Positions 16,789-25,674 of a stretch of 57,965 nt of DNA are shown piece by piece. Position 1 is the first letter of the stretch, and each line of letters opens with the position of its first letter. A program made the position numbers and the translations under genes. Under the pieces are notes generated by a model. The model saw nothing but the letters and a program-made list of their open reading frames with translations. It ran no database searches and was not told the origin of the DNA. Location: positions 1 through 57,965 of the forward strand of contig WFNR01000150.1 of assembly GCA_015488485.1 (NCBI GenBank). Reading direction: 5' to 3'. The stretch comes from Cyclobacteriaceae bacterium (lineage in GTDB: Bacteria; Bacteroidota; Bacteroidia; Cytophagales; Cyclobacteriaceae).

Positions 16789-18441
16789 CTACTCGACCCG
16801 ATACACCTGCTTGCCGCCTACCCAGGTAGCCAACACCTTTACCTGCCTGATCTGCGCAGGCGGTATGGTCAGCAGGTTGTGGTCCAGCATTACCATATCG
16901 GCCAGCTTGCCGGCTTGCAGCGAGCCTTTCAGGTCTTCCTCAAAAGAAGCGTAGGCGGCATTGAGGGTATAGCCGTAGAGGGCTTGCTCCACGGTGATTT
17001 TCTGCTCCGGCACCCAGCCTTGCGGGTGGCGGCCATCGAGGGTTTGCCGGGTAACGGCCGCATAGATGCCCAGCAGGGGCACCGGTGGCGCCACAAACCA
17101 GTCGGAGCCCAGCGCCAGGCGGGCGTGTGCTTCCAACAGGCTTTTAAAGGCATAGGTGGTGCGGGCACGCCCGTGGCCGATCACCTGTTCGGCCCAGCGG
17201 CCGTCATCAATAGCATGGTAGGGCTGCATCACCGGTATTACCTCCAGTTGGGCAAAGCGCGGTATATCGGCCGGCAGCAGATGCTGGGCGTGCTCTATCC
17301 TGAACCTGCGATCGCGCGGGCCGTTTTCGCGGGCCACCTGCTCGTAGATATCGAGCAGCACATGGTTGGCGCTGTCGCCAATGGCATGCACCCCCACCTG
17401 CAGGCCGGCCCGATCGGCCCCCTTGATCCATTTATACAGCGAGTCGGCCGGATTGACAAAGTAGCCGTGCTGGCCCGGTGCATCGCGGTAGGCATCGAAA
17501 AAAGCAGCCGTATGCGAGCCCAGCGAGCCATCTACAAAGCCTTTGAGTCCACCCCTGCGCAGCCATTCGTCACCGCGGCCTGCCGTATCTATTTTAGCCT
17601 GTAGGGCCTGCCAGCGCGACAAGGGCGTAAACGAATAAATACGGGTAATGAGCTCGCCCCGGGCGTGCAGGCGCTCAAACACCTGCTGGTCGCCAAAGCC
17701 GTTCATATCATGTACCGAGGTAACCCCTTGGGCCGCCACATAGTGCATGGCCGCCCGGGCAAAGTCCTCTTCTTGTTCGGGGGTGTAGGGCGACAGCTTG
17801 GTCAACTGACGATAGTAGGCCTCCTCCTTTAAAATACCGGTCAGCCGGCCGTTCGCCTGCAGCAATTCACCATCGGGTATCACCGTTTGCTCATCCAGCC
17901 CCAGCAACTGCAGGGCCAGCGTGTTGGCCAGGGCCATGTGGCCGTCCAGCCGGTTGAGTAGCACCGGATGGTCGCCCGTTACCGAGTCAATCCACTGACG
18001 CTGCGGTAGCTCGCCACCCCAGCGCTGATGATCCCAATCGCCCCCGGTTATCCAGGTGCCGGGCGGCTGGCTACGGGCATAGGCAGCAATACGGGCTATG
18101 AAATCGTTGCGGCTGTCGGCCTCACGCAACTGTACCGAGCGCAGATTTTGGCCACCGGTAATAAAATGCACATGTGTATCGATAAAACCGGGCACAATAA
18201 AGCGCCCTCCGGCATCAATCACTTCGGTGCTGTCGCCAATAAAAGGGCTCACCACATAGCTTTTGCCTACGGCCAGCAGGCGACCGTCTTTCACAGCCAG
18301 GGCCTCAGCCTGCGGATTGGCGCTGTCGGCCGTCCAGATTACCGCATTGCGTATCACCAGGTCGGCCTGCGGGTGCTCATCGGCACAGGCAAACAGCCCG
18401 GCTGCCAGAGCTACTATAAGGTAAAAAGATAGTTTTTGCAT
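16789..18441 (-). CDS. Amidohydrolase lipoprotein, YtcJ-like (amidohydrolase family 3)
   Basis: 550 aa from the ATG at 18441; longer upstream frames lack a signal. The start has a lipoprotein signal (MQKLSFYLIVALAAGLFAC, Cys19), so the enzyme is tethered in the periplasm or outer membrane. Metal-site motifs include GFIDTHVHFITGG (His90, His92), GVHAIGDSANHVLL, FRIEHAQHLLPAD and LALGSDWFVAPPVPLLGIY. YtcJ-like proteins are metal-dependent hydrolases of amide or similar bonds; the true substrate is not predictable. It is a single gene, followed downstream by the degraded TA islet and preceded by the lrp gene on the same strand. Confidence 0.88.
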   Translation of the reverse strand: MQKLSFYLIVALAAGLFACADEHPQADLVIRNAVIWTADSANPQAEALAVKDGRLLAVGKSYVVSPFIGDSTEVIDAGGRFIVPGFIDTHVHFITGGQNLRSVQLREADSRNDFIARIAAYARSQPPGTWITGGDWDHQRWGGELPQRQWIDSVTGDHPVLLNRLDGHMALANTLALQLLGLDEQTVIPDGELLQANGRLTGILKEEAYYRQLTKLSPYTPEQEEDFARAAMHYVAAQGVTSVHDMNGFGDQQVFERLHARGELITRIYSFTPLSRWQALQAKIDTAGRGDEWLRRGGLKGFVDGSLGSHTAAFFDAYRDAPGQHGYFVNPADSLYKWIKGADRAGLQVGVHAIGDSANHVLLDIYEQVARENGPRDRRFRIEHAQHLLPADIPRFAQLEVIPVMQPYHAIDDGRWAEQVIGHGRARTTYAFKSLLEAHARLALGSDWFVAPPVPLLGIYAAVTRQTLDGRHPQGWVPEQKITVEQALYGYTLNAAYASFEEDLKGSLQAGKLADMVMLDHNLLTIPPAQIRQVKVLATWVGGKQVYRVE

Positions 18442-18509
18442 CGTTGCTTTTTTACGAAGATAAGCATTGTGGCTGAATGCAGCTAAAATGCCCCTATGCG
18501 GCCCAAACA

Positions 18510-18971
18510 CTACACCGGCAGGGCGGTAGAATATTTGTTGCTGCTCAGCACAAACGAGCTTTGCACGCGGGCTATATTGGTATCGACCGAGAGCTTGGTA
18601 AGCAAAAAATGCTGGTAGGCCTCCATATCGCGCAGGCGCGCCTTGAGCAGGAAATCGAAATTGCCGGCAATATGATAGCACTCGGTTATTTCCGGGTATG
18701 ATTTTATCTTGTTAATAAATTTCTCGAGGTGCGAACGACCATGATTTTTCAGCGAAATGGAAATAAAGACCGTCAGGCTGCAGCCCACCTTTTTAGCATC
18801 GACCAACGCCACATATTTATCAATAACACCCTGTTGCTCGAGCTTCTTGATACGCTCATACACCGGTGTAGGCGTTAGCCCCAGGCGGTTGGCCAGGGCG
18901 GCCATAGTTATTTTACCATCCTCTTGCAAAATCTGTAAAATCTGCTTATCGGTAGCATCAATCTTAATCAT
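18510..18971 (-). CDS. Lrp/AsnC family transcriptional regulator
   Basis: 153 aa. An N-terminal winged helix-turn-helix (residues ~5-60, DKQILQILQEDGKITMAALANRLGLTPTPVYERIKKLEQ) is followed by a RAM ligand-binding domain with IAGNFDFLLKARLRDMEAYQHFL. Proteins of this family bind amino acids and control amino-acid metabolism, often from a divergent position. Here it faces an amino-acid dehydrogenase across a 154-bp AT-rich gap that holds a perfect palindrome, a likely operator. Control of the dehydrogenase and possibly the homogentisate genes behind it is inferred from this arrangement. Confidence 0.93.
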   Translation of the reverse strand: MIKIDATDKQILQILQEDGKITMAALANRLGLTPTPVYERIKKLEQQGVIDKYVALVDAKKVGCSLTVFISISLKNHGRSHLEKFINKIKSYPEITECYHIAGNFDFLLKARLRDMEAYQHFLLTKLSVDTNIARVQSSFVLSSNKYSTALPV

Positions 18972-18980
18972 AATATTATT

Positions 18981-19001
18981 CTAATTTATTGGCTAAATTA
19001 G
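18981..19001. promoter_or_regulatory. Palindromic candidate Lrp operator
   Basis: CTAATTTA-TTGGC-TAAATTAG is a perfect 8-bp inverted repeat with a 5-bp spacer, 10 bp upstream of the lrp-like gene start. Size and AT-rich symmetry fit a dimeric Lrp/AsnC site. Its place just in front of the regulator gene suggests autoregulation together with control of the divergent dehydrogenase. Confidence 0.5.
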
Positions 19002-19105
19002 TATATGATTAGCTTTTTATATTACATTTAAAACTATTTTTAGATAATTTACCTATTTTTTATTTCTTTTTAAGAATAATAAACTTTCATGGCTTCGCCT
19101 TTTCA

Positions 19106-19113
19106 TAGCTTTG
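19106..19113 (+). promoter_or_regulatory. Candidate -7 element for the amino-acid dehydrogenase gene
   Basis: TAGCTTTG matches TAnnTTTG and ends 12 bp before the ATG at 19126, giving only a very short leader. No convincing TTTG lies at the -33 position, so activation by the divergent Lrp-type regulator is possible. Confidence 0.4.
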
Positions 19114-19125
19114 TAGGGCTATACT

Positions 19126-20358
19126 ATGGAGATACTCGATTTACTTAAGAAATTTGAAGAAAAGAGCCCCGAAATCGTCTTTGAATGGCACGATTCGGAG
19201 AGCGAAGCCCGCGGCTGGGTGGTAATCAACTCTTTGCGTGGCGGGGCAGCCGGGGGTGGTACGCGTATGCGCCAGGGCCTTAACCGCCATGAGGTGGAGT
19301 CGCTGGCCAAGACCATGGAAGTAAAATTCACCATTTCCGGTCCGCAGATCGGGGGCGCCAAGAGCGGCATTGACTTCGACCCGCACGATCCGCGCAAGGG
19401 CGAAGTACTCAGGCGCTGGTTCAAGGCCGTGATACCGCTGCTTAAAAACTACTACGGCACCGGTGGTGATATGCATGTGGATGAGATAGCCGAAGTGATA
19501 CCCTATACCGAAGAGTACGGCCTGTGGCATCCGCAGGAGGGCGTGGTAAACGGCCATCTGGGCTCCTCCGACAACCAAAAAATTAAAGTAATCGGACAGT
19601 TGCGGGCCGGAGTGGCCAAGATTGTGGAAGACCCGCAGTACACCCCGGCCAGCAACCGTAAGTTTACTGTGGCTGACCTGATTACCGGCTACGGGGTGGC
19701 CATGTCGCTGCTGCACTATTATGATATCTGGGGTGGTAAGATTGCCGGCAAGCGGGCCATCATTCAGGGCTGGGGCAACGTGGGGGCGGCTGCCGGCTAC
19801 TACCTGGCCCAGGCCGGGGTGCAACTGGTAGCGGTGATGGACGGCCACGGAGGGGTGATTGAACCGCAGGGTATGGACCTGGCCCGAGTAACCGAGCTGC
19901 TGCTGAACCGCGATGGACACCGCCTGCACGATGCCAAGCTTATTCCTTTTGAAGAGGCGCGTGAGCAGCTCTGGCAGGCCGGTGCTGAAATATTTGTGCC
20001 GGCAGCCGGCAGCCGCCTGGTAAGCCGCCAGAATATGGACACCTTGCTGGCCAACGGCCTGGAGGTGATAGCCAGTGGCGCCAACGTGCCTTTTGATGAT
20101 GAAGAAATCTTTTTCGGCCCTACCCTGCGCTATGCCGATGAGTCGGTGGCAGTGATACCCGATTTTATTGCCAATTGCGGCATGGCACGGGTATTTGCCT
20201 ACCTGATGCAGGAAAATGCCGAGCTCAGCGACCAGGCTATTTTTGCCGATACCTCGGCCACCATCCGCCAGGCACTGGAAAAAGTGCATGCCGTAAACCA
20301 AGCCAGCACCGGTATTACCGGCAAGGCCCTGGAACTGGCCATCGGCAAGCTGTTGTAA
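19126..20358 (+). CDS. Glu/Leu/Phe/Val dehydrogenase family protein
   Basis: 410 aa. It carries out NAD(P)-dependent oxidative deamination of an amino acid to a 2-oxo acid. Family motifs are GAAGGGTRMRQG, the substrate and catalytic region GPQIGGAKSGIDFDPHDP (conserved Lys in GAKSGI), GTGGDMHVDEIAEV, and the Rossmann loop AIIQGWGNVGAAAGYYLAQAG. The motif block resembles leucine/phenylalanine dehydrogenases as much as glutamate dehydrogenase, so substrate is open. Its place right in front of hmgA-hpd-fahA and opposite an Lrp regulator suggests it feeds 4-hydroxyphenylpyruvate or phenylpyruvate into that pathway (inference). Confidence 0.88.
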   Translation: MEILDLLKKFEEKSPEIVFEWHDSESEARGWVVINSLRGGAAGGGTRMRQGLNRHEVESLAKTMEVKFTISGPQIGGAKSGIDFDPHDPRKGEVLRRWFKAVIPLLKNYYGTGGDMHVDEIAEVIPYTEEYGLWHPQEGVVNGHLGSSDNQKIKVIGQLRAGVAKIVEDPQYTPASNRKFTVADLITGYGVAMSLLHYYDIWGGKIAGKRAIIQGWGNVGAAAGYYLAQAGVQLVAVMDGHGGVIEPQGMDLARVTELLLNRDGHRLHDAKLIPFEEAREQLWQAGAEIFVPAAGSRLVSRQNMDTLLANGLEVIASGANVPFDDEEIFFGPTLRYADESVAVIPDFIANCGMARVFAYLMQENAELSDQAIFADTSATIRQALEKVHAVNQASTGITGKALELAIGKLL

Positions 20359-20363
20359 TACAG

Positions 20364-20394
20364 TTGAGTTTATGCGAAAAATAATGTAAATTGA
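20364..20394 (+). promoter_or_regulatory. Possible promoter of hmgA-hpd-fahA
   Basis: TTG at 20364-20366, a 20-bp spacer and TAAATTGA at 20387-20394 approximate the -33/-7 Bacteroidota promoter (two mismatches in the -7 box). It lies 21 bp before the hmgA start, in the 57-bp gap after the dehydrogenase gene. The operon could equally be read through from upstream. Confidence 0.35.
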
Positions 20395-20415
20395 CCCAAT
20401 CAAACCGATACAACC

Positions 20416-21570
20416 ATGCCATTCTACCAAAAACGCGGCATCATACCGCAAAAACGACATACGGTTTTTGAAAATCCGCAGGGCGGCCTCTACCAGGAAG
20501 AGCTCTTCGGCACCGAAGGCTTTGCCGGGGTATCCTCGCTGCTCTATCATGTGCACCCGCCCACTCAGGTGGCCGAAATGGGCGAGGCCTACTCCGTAGC
20601 GCCAGAGATCGCCATTGAGCACAACCTCAAAGCCCTGAGCTTTAAAGGCTTTGACCTGCCGGCCAGTGACGACTACCTGGAAAGCAAGACTACCTTGTTT
20701 GTCAACAACGACCTGCACATAGGCCTGGCAGCCCCGCGGCAGTCCACCACCGATTATTTTGTCAAAAATGCCGATGCCGATGAAATTATCTTTATCCACC
20801 GGGGCAGCGGCACCTTCAAATCGTCCTTCGGCAGTATTCCTTTCCGCTATGGCGACTACCTGGTTGTGCCACGCGGCACTATCTATCAGTTGGAATTTGA
20901 CGATAGCGACAACCGCCTGCTGTTTATCGAGTCGTTCAGCCCGGTGCAAACACCCCGGAAATACCGCAACAACTACGGGCAGTTGCTGGAGCACGCCCCC
21001 TTTTGCGAGCGCGATATCCGCACCCCCCAAGACCTGCAAACCCATGACGAGCAGGGCGCGTTCCGCATCATGATCAAGAAGCAGGGCTACATGTACCCTT
21101 ATACCTACCAAAACCACCCGTTCGACCTGGTGGGCTGGGACGGTTACAATTACCCATACGCCATTAGTATCTTCGATTTTGAGCCGATTACCGGGCGTAT
21201 CCACCAGCCGCCACCGGTACACCAGCAGTTCGAAGGTCACAACTTCGTGGTGTGCTCGTTCGTGCCGCGCCTGTACGATTATCACCCCAAGGCCATTCCG
21301 GCACCGTATCATCACAGCAATATCGACTCGGACGAACTGCTGTACTATGTAGATGGCGACTTTATGAGCCGCAACAATATTGAGAAAGGGCAGATTACCC
21401 TGCACCCGGGTGGTATCCCGCACGGCCCGCACCCGGGCGCCATTGAGCGCAGCATAGGCAAAAAGGCTACCGAAGAACTGGCCGTGATGATTGACCCGTT
21501 CAGGCCGGTAAAAATTACCAAACAGGCACTGGCCCTGGAAGTAAAAGACTATTATAAATCCTGGTTATAA
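20416..21570 (+). CDS. hmgA: Homogentisate 1,2-dioxygenase
   Basis: 384 aa. It opens the ring of homogentisate with O2 to give maleylacetoacetate. Seen: an N-terminal cupin part with LLYHVHPPTQV and DEIIFIHRGSGTF, and the C-terminal iron site region PYHHSNIDSDELLYYVDGDF followed by LHPGGIPHGPHPGAIE, which holds the His/Glu/His ligands. It is shorter than the ~430-440 aa of human and Pseudomonas enzymes but in line with the compact form common in Bacteroidota. First gene of a tight run with hpd (17-bp gap) and fahA (18-bp gap). Confidence 0.93.
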   Translation: MPFYQKRGIIPQKRHTVFENPQGGLYQEELFGTEGFAGVSSLLYHVHPPTQVAEMGEAYSVAPEIAIEHNLKALSFKGFDLPASDDYLESKTTLFVNNDLHIGLAAPRQSTTDYFVKNADADEIIFIHRGSGTFKSSFGSIPFRYGDYLVVPRGTIYQLEFDDSDNRLLFIESFSPVQTPRKYRNNYGQLLEHAPFCERDIRTPQDLQTHDEQGAFRIMIKKQGYMYPYTYQNHPFDLVGWDGYNYPYAISIFDFEPITGRIHQPPPVHQQFEGHNFVVCSFVPRLYDYHPKAIPAPYHHSNIDSDELLYYVDGDFMSRNNIEKGQITLHPGGIPHGPHPGAIERSIGKKATEELAVMIDPFRPVKITKQALALEVKDYYKSWL

Positions 21571-21587
21571 ATAAAAAAACAACAGCC

Positions 21588-22739
21588 ATGGCAGAACTGA
21601 AAAATATTGAAAATTATGAGTATGGCCTGGAGAAGATCTTTCCCGAAGCGGAAGACTTCCTCCCCATCAACGGCACCGATTATGTAGAGCTTTATGTGGG
21701 TAACGCCAAGCAGGCAGCCCATTATTACAAAACGGCTTTCGGTTTTCAGTCGCATGCTTATGCCGGTCTGGAGACAGGTGTTAAAGACCGGGCTTCGTAT
21801 GTGCTGAAGCAGGACAAGATCACCCTGGTGCTGACCTCGCCCTACGATGGCGACAACGACATCGCCCGCCACATCCTGAAGCATGGTGACGGGGTAAAGG
21901 TGATAGCCCTGTGGGTGGATGACGCCACCTATTCGTTCAACGAAACCGTAAAGCGGGGCGCCAAACCCTTTATGGAACCTACTGTAGAGGAAGACGAGCA
22001 CGGCCGTGTGGTACGCTCGGGCATCCATACCTATGGCGATACGGTACATATTTTTGTTGAGCGCAAAGATTACCGGGGCACTTTCCTGCCGGGGTATCAG
22101 CCCTGGAAGTCGGATTACAGCCCATCACCGGTGGGGCTGCGCTATATCGACCACATGGTGGGCAATGTAGGTTGGGGCGAAATGAACACCTGGGCCGAGT
22201 TTTATGCCAAAGTAATGGGCTTTGCCAATCTGGTGACCTTCGATGACAAAGACATCTCTACCGAATACACAGCCCTGATGAGCAAGGTAATGACCAACGG
22301 TAACGGCCGCATCAAATTCCCGATCAACGAGCCGGCCAAGGGCCGTAAGAAATCGCAGATTGAAGAGTACCTCGATTTTTACAAGGGCCCTGGCTGCCAG
22401 CATATTGCCGTAGCCACCAACAACATCATCGAAACGGTAAGCGCCATGCGCCAGCGCGGTATTGAGTTTCTCTATGTGCCGGGCACCTATTACGATACCG
22501 TGCTCGACCGGGTAGGCGAAATAGATGAAGACCTGCTGCAGCTCAAAGAGCTGGGCATACTGGTCGACCGGGACGATGAGGGCTACCTGCTGCAGATTTT
22601 TACCAAACCGGTAACCGACCGGCCGACCTTGTTTTTCGAGATTATCCAGCGCAAAGGAGCGCAGTCGTTCGGCAAGGGTAATTTCAAGGCCTTGTTTGAA
22701 TCGATAGAAGCCGAGCAAGCGCGCAGGGGTACACTGTAA
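21588..22739 (+). CDS. hpd: 4-hydroxyphenylpyruvate dioxygenase
   Basis: 383 aa, usual size. It converts 4-hydroxyphenylpyruvate to homogentisate. Two vicinal-oxygen-chelate halves are seen. In the C-terminal half the iron ligands are expected at His189 (YIDHMVGNV), the His in GPGCQHIAVATNNI and the Glu in TLFFEIIQRKG. The glycine- and Phe-rich end (GAQSFGKGNFKALFESIE) is the typical C-terminal gate helix. It supplies the substrate for hmgA, which is encoded just upstream. Confidence 0.96.
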   Translation: MAELKNIENYEYGLEKIFPEAEDFLPINGTDYVELYVGNAKQAAHYYKTAFGFQSHAYAGLETGVKDRASYVLKQDKITLVLTSPYDGDNDIARHILKHGDGVKVIALWVDDATYSFNETVKRGAKPFMEPTVEEDEHGRVVRSGIHTYGDTVHIFVERKDYRGTFLPGYQPWKSDYSPSPVGLRYIDHMVGNVGWGEMNTWAEFYAKVMGFANLVTFDDKDISTEYTALMSKVMTNGNGRIKFPINEPAKGRKKSQIEEYLDFYKGPGCQHIAVATNNIIETVSAMRQRGIEFLYVPGTYYDTVLDRVGEIDEDLLQLKELGILVDRDDEGYLLQIFTKPVTDRPTLFFEIIQRKGAQSFGKGNFKALFESIEAEQARRGTL

Positions 22740-22757
22740 TTTTTTAAAAGATAAAAT

Positions 22758-24017
22758 ATGAAGCGACTCAAATCATGGCTGCCGGTAGCGGCCACAGCAG
22801 ATTTCAGTATCTATAACTTTCCGTTTGGTATCGGCCGTAAGCCGGACGGCACCACCGGAGCCCTGAGCGCCCTGGGCGACTATGCCATCGACCTGCACTA
22901 CCTGCAGCAAAAGGGCTATTTCAATGGCATTGACTTGCCCAACGGCATATTTGACCGCCCGGTGTTGAATGATTTTATTGCGTTGGGCAAGCAGATCACA
23001 GGTGCCGTACGCCAGCGGCTCATCGAATTGTTTAGTGAGGACAACAGCGAGCTGCGCGACCAAAGCGAGCATCGCCAGGGCTGCCTGCTGCCCTTGAGCG
23101 ATATTGACATGCAAATGCCGGTGCACGTGCCCAACTACACCGATTTTTATTCCAGTATAGAGCATGCCACCAATGTGGGCACTATGTTTCGCGACCCCAA
23201 CAACGCCCTGTTGCCCAACTGGCGCCACCTGCCGGTGGGCTATCACGGCCGCGCCAGCTCTATTGTGCCCTCGGGAGTAGCCATCAAGCGCCCCCAGGGG
23301 CAAACCAAGGCCCCCGATGCCGAGTTCCCCACCTTCGGGCCTAGTAAACGCCTCGATTTCGAGCTGGAAATGGCCTTTGTTACCGGCAAGGAAAATACCC
23401 TTGGGCAACCCGTGAGTACGGCTGAGGCCGAAGACTATATTTTCGGCTTTGTGCTGTTTAACGACTGGTCGGCACGCGACATCCAGGTGTGGGAGTATGT
23501 GCCGCTGGGCCCTTTTCTGGCCAAGAACTTCGCTTCTTCCATTTCGCCCTGGATTGTGACCCTGGAGGCGCTGGAGCCCTTCCGTGTGGCGGGGCCACAG
23601 CAAGAGCCGCAGGTGCTACCCTACCTGCAGTACGAAGGGCTGCGTAACTTTGACATCCACCTGGAGGTAGGCATACAGCCGGCCGGCAGTGAAGAAAAAG
23701 TGGTGTCGCGCTCCAACTTCAAGTACATGTACTGGAACATCTGCCAGCAACTGGCGCACCACACGGTAAACGGCTGTAACCTGCAGGTAGGTGATATGTA
23801 TGCTTCCGGCACCATCAGCGGCCCCACGCCCGACAGTTACGGCTCTATGCTGGAGCTGGCCTGGAAAGGCACCAAACCCATTGCCATGCCCGATGGTAGC
23901 AGCCGCACCTTTATCGAAGACGGTGACACGGTTATCATGCGCGGCTATGCCCAAAAGGAAGATATACGGGTAGGATTTGGCGAAGTACGCACTACGGTGC
24001 TGCCGGCTGATGCATAG
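22758..24017 (+). CDS. fahA: Fumarylacetoacetase
   Basis: 419 aa. It hydrolyses fumarylacetoacetate to fumarate and acetoacetate, the last step of tyrosine breakdown. Typical blocks are NFPFGIG at the start, DFYSSIEHATNVGTMFRD, PVGYHGRASSIVPSG (the catalytic His lies here), LDFELEMAFVTG, NDWSARDIQVWEYVPLGPF and ASGTISGPTPDSYGSMLEL. No maleylacetoacetate isomerase is seen in the window, so it is encoded elsewhere or not needed. Third gene of the hmgA-hpd-fahA run. Confidence 0.96.
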   Translation: MKRLKSWLPVAATADFSIYNFPFGIGRKPDGTTGALSALGDYAIDLHYLQQKGYFNGIDLPNGIFDRPVLNDFIALGKQITGAVRQRLIELFSEDNSELRDQSEHRQGCLLPLSDIDMQMPVHVPNYTDFYSSIEHATNVGTMFRDPNNALLPNWRHLPVGYHGRASSIVPSGVAIKRPQGQTKAPDAEFPTFGPSKRLDFELEMAFVTGKENTLGQPVSTAEAEDYIFGFVLFNDWSARDIQVWEYVPLGPFLAKNFASSISPWIVTLEALEPFRVAGPQQEPQVLPYLQYEGLRNFDIHLEVGIQPAGSEEKVVSRSNFKYMYWNICQQLAHHTVNGCNLQVGDMYASGTISGPTPDSYGSMLELAWKGTKPIAMPDGSSRTFIEDGDTVIMRGYAQKEDIRVGFGEVRTTVLPADA

Positions 24018-24067
24018 ACCCGCGGCTTGCAAATGGCTACCGATTATTTTATTTTTCCGAAAAAAAG

Positions 24068-24532
24068 ATGACACACAACCGAGTACCCGTTTGGCTTACT
24101 GATTTTATCACCAAATACCTGGTGCCTCTTGAGCTAGTGTTTACCCTGGCTGCTTTAATTGGCTATTTTATAAAGCTTGCCGAAGCCGAATACGGCTCGC
24201 TGATCTTTGGCCTGGGACTGACAATGCTGGCAATCGTCTATTTTCTGGCCGGTTTTGCTCCGGCTTCCGATGACAACCTTGTAAAATCTATATTTGTCAA
24301 GACATTCTATCTGGGTATGTCCGTAACCGTAGTTGGCATATACTTTAGTGGCTCACAACTGCCGGGGAGCAGTGTAATGCTGAATATAGGTCTGGTTACT
24401 ACCGTCATCACCATGTTGCTTATCGTGATTACCTCCATTAAAGACTGGGACATAACAGTTACCAGGTTGATTATACGCGGTATTACCGTCATTCTTTTGG
24501 CTGTACTGATAATCCTAAATCAGCAACCCTGA
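24068..24532 (+). CDS. Small integral membrane protein, unknown
   Basis: 154 aa with about five hydrophobic helices (residues ~18-36, 43-63, 74-93, 100-122, 130-150) and short charged loops. There is no signal peptide and no motif I recognise. It is 50 bp after fahA, and its stop is 1 bp before the flavin-reductase-like gene, with which it is probably co-transcribed. I do not assign a function. Confidence 0.65.
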   Translation: MTHNRVPVWLTDFITKYLVPLELVFTLAALIGYFIKLAEAEYGSLIFGLGLTMLAIVYFLAGFAPASDDNLVKSIFVKTFYLGMSVTVVGIYFSGSQLPGSSVMLNIGLVTTVITMLLIVITSIKDWDITVTRLIIRGITVILLAVLIILNQQP

Positions 24533-24533
24533 T

Positions 24534-25400
24534 ATGCAGACCATTAAACCCGAAGAACTTGCTACTCCGCAACTGCATGGCATCCTGCTGGGCGCCATCA
24601 CACCAAGACCCATTGCCTTTGTAAGCACCGTCAGCCGCCAGGGGGAGGTTAATCTGAGCCCTTTTAGCTTTTTCAATGTTTTCAGCGCCAATCCGCCCGT
24701 ACTTATCTTTTCACCGGCCCGCAGGGTGCAGGGCAACACCACTAAGCATACCCTCGACAACGTGCTGGAGGTACCGGAGGCCTGTGTAAGTGTGGTAAAC
24801 TATGATATGGTGCAACAGGTATCGCTGGCCAGCACCGAATACCCGCGCGGGGTAAACGAATTTGTGAAGGCCGGTTTTAACCAGGCACCTGCCGAACGGG
24901 TGGCCCCTCCCTATGTAGCCGAGTCTCCGGTGTCGTTTGAGTGCAAGGTGCTGGAAGTAAAAGCGCTGGGTCAGGAAGGTGGTGCCGGCAACCTGGTGAT
25001 CTGCGAGGTGGTACTTATTCATCTTAACAACAACATACTGGATGAAGACGGCAAGATAGACCCCCGCAAGCTGGATGCCGTAGGGCGCCTGGGCGCCAAC
25101 TGGTACTGCCGGGTGCAGGAGCCGCATATCTTTGAGGTGGCCAAGCCATTGAAAAAACTTGGCATAGGTATCGATCGCCTGCCGCAGACCATCAGGCAGA
25201 GCCACGTACTCACCGGCAACGACCTGGCCCTGCTGGCCAATGTAGAGGCCATACCCACAGCAGCACAACTGGCACAAACACTTAGCGATGAAGAACGCAG
25301 GGAACTGGCAAGCATGGATGAGACAAAGCGCCACCGGTGGGCACAAAAAGAGTTGCAAGCCGGACAGACAGAACGGGCCTGGGCGGTGCTTGTTGCCTGA
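24534..25400 (+). CDS. Flavin reductase-like (FMN-binding split barrel) protein
   Basis: 288 aa. The N-terminal ~200 residues carry the flavin-reductase-like pattern GAITPRPIAFVSTVSRQGEVN, LSPFSFFNVFSANPPVLIFSP and HTLDNVLE, where FMN binds. DIM6/NTAB-type proteins of this kind reduce or carry flavin for aromatic-ring chemistry in some pathways. The last ~60 residues are an added alpha-helical tail with many Glu/Arg. Position after the homogentisate genes hints at a link to aromatic catabolism, but this is not shown. The ATG is 1 bp after the stop of the membrane protein gene. Confidence 0.85.
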   Translation: MQTIKPEELATPQLHGILLGAITPRPIAFVSTVSRQGEVNLSPFSFFNVFSANPPVLIFSPARRVQGNTTKHTLDNVLEVPEACVSVVNYDMVQQVSLASTEYPRGVNEFVKAGFNQAPAERVAPPYVAESPVSFECKVLEVKALGQEGGAGNLVICEVVLIHLNNNILDEDGKIDPRKLDAVGRLGANWYCRVQEPHIFEVAKPLKKLGIGIDRLPQTIRQSHVLTGNDLALLANVEAIPTAAQLAQTLSDEERRELASMDETKRHRWAQKELQAGQTERAWAVLVA

Positions 25401-25461
25401 ATTATAAAATGGCCTGACCTGAATTGAAATTTTTCGTATATTGCAATAAAGGAGAAATGCT

Positions 25462-25674
25462 ATGAGTACGCAGGAATTAATCAGCGCCATCCTAAAACTA
25501 CCTGTTTCCGAACGTAGATGGGTAATCGAGCAAGCAATTCATTCATGGGAAAAAGATGCTAAACAAGCTGAAATTAAAAAAGCGGCCGACACATTAGTGG
25601 CAGAATACCAAAAAAACAAAGAGCTGACAGCCTTTACAGCTCTTGATTTTGAAAAATTTTATGAAGCAAAATGA
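25462..25674 (+). CDS. Antitoxin-like small protein, partner of the MazF-like gene
   Basis: 70 aa, mostly helical: an N-terminal TQELISAILKLPVSERRWVIEQAI helix pair as in addiction-module antitoxin components, then a charged Lys/Glu/Asp-rich tail that would wrap the toxin. A strong Shine-Dalgarno (AAAGGAG) precedes the ATG. The stop overlaps the start of the MazF-like frame by 14 bp, the usual antitoxin-first order. It is AT-rich relative to its surroundings. Confidence 0.7.
   Translation: MSTQELISAILKLPVSERRWVIEQAIHSWEKDAKQAEIKKAADTLVAEYQKNKELTAFTALDFEKFYEAK

Noticed and set aside
19141-21432. 763-codon open frame on the minus strand opposite the dehydrogenase and hmgA
   Set aside because: It runs antisense to two clearly conserved genes, has no family likeness, and is a typical by-product of GC-biased codon use in the true frame.
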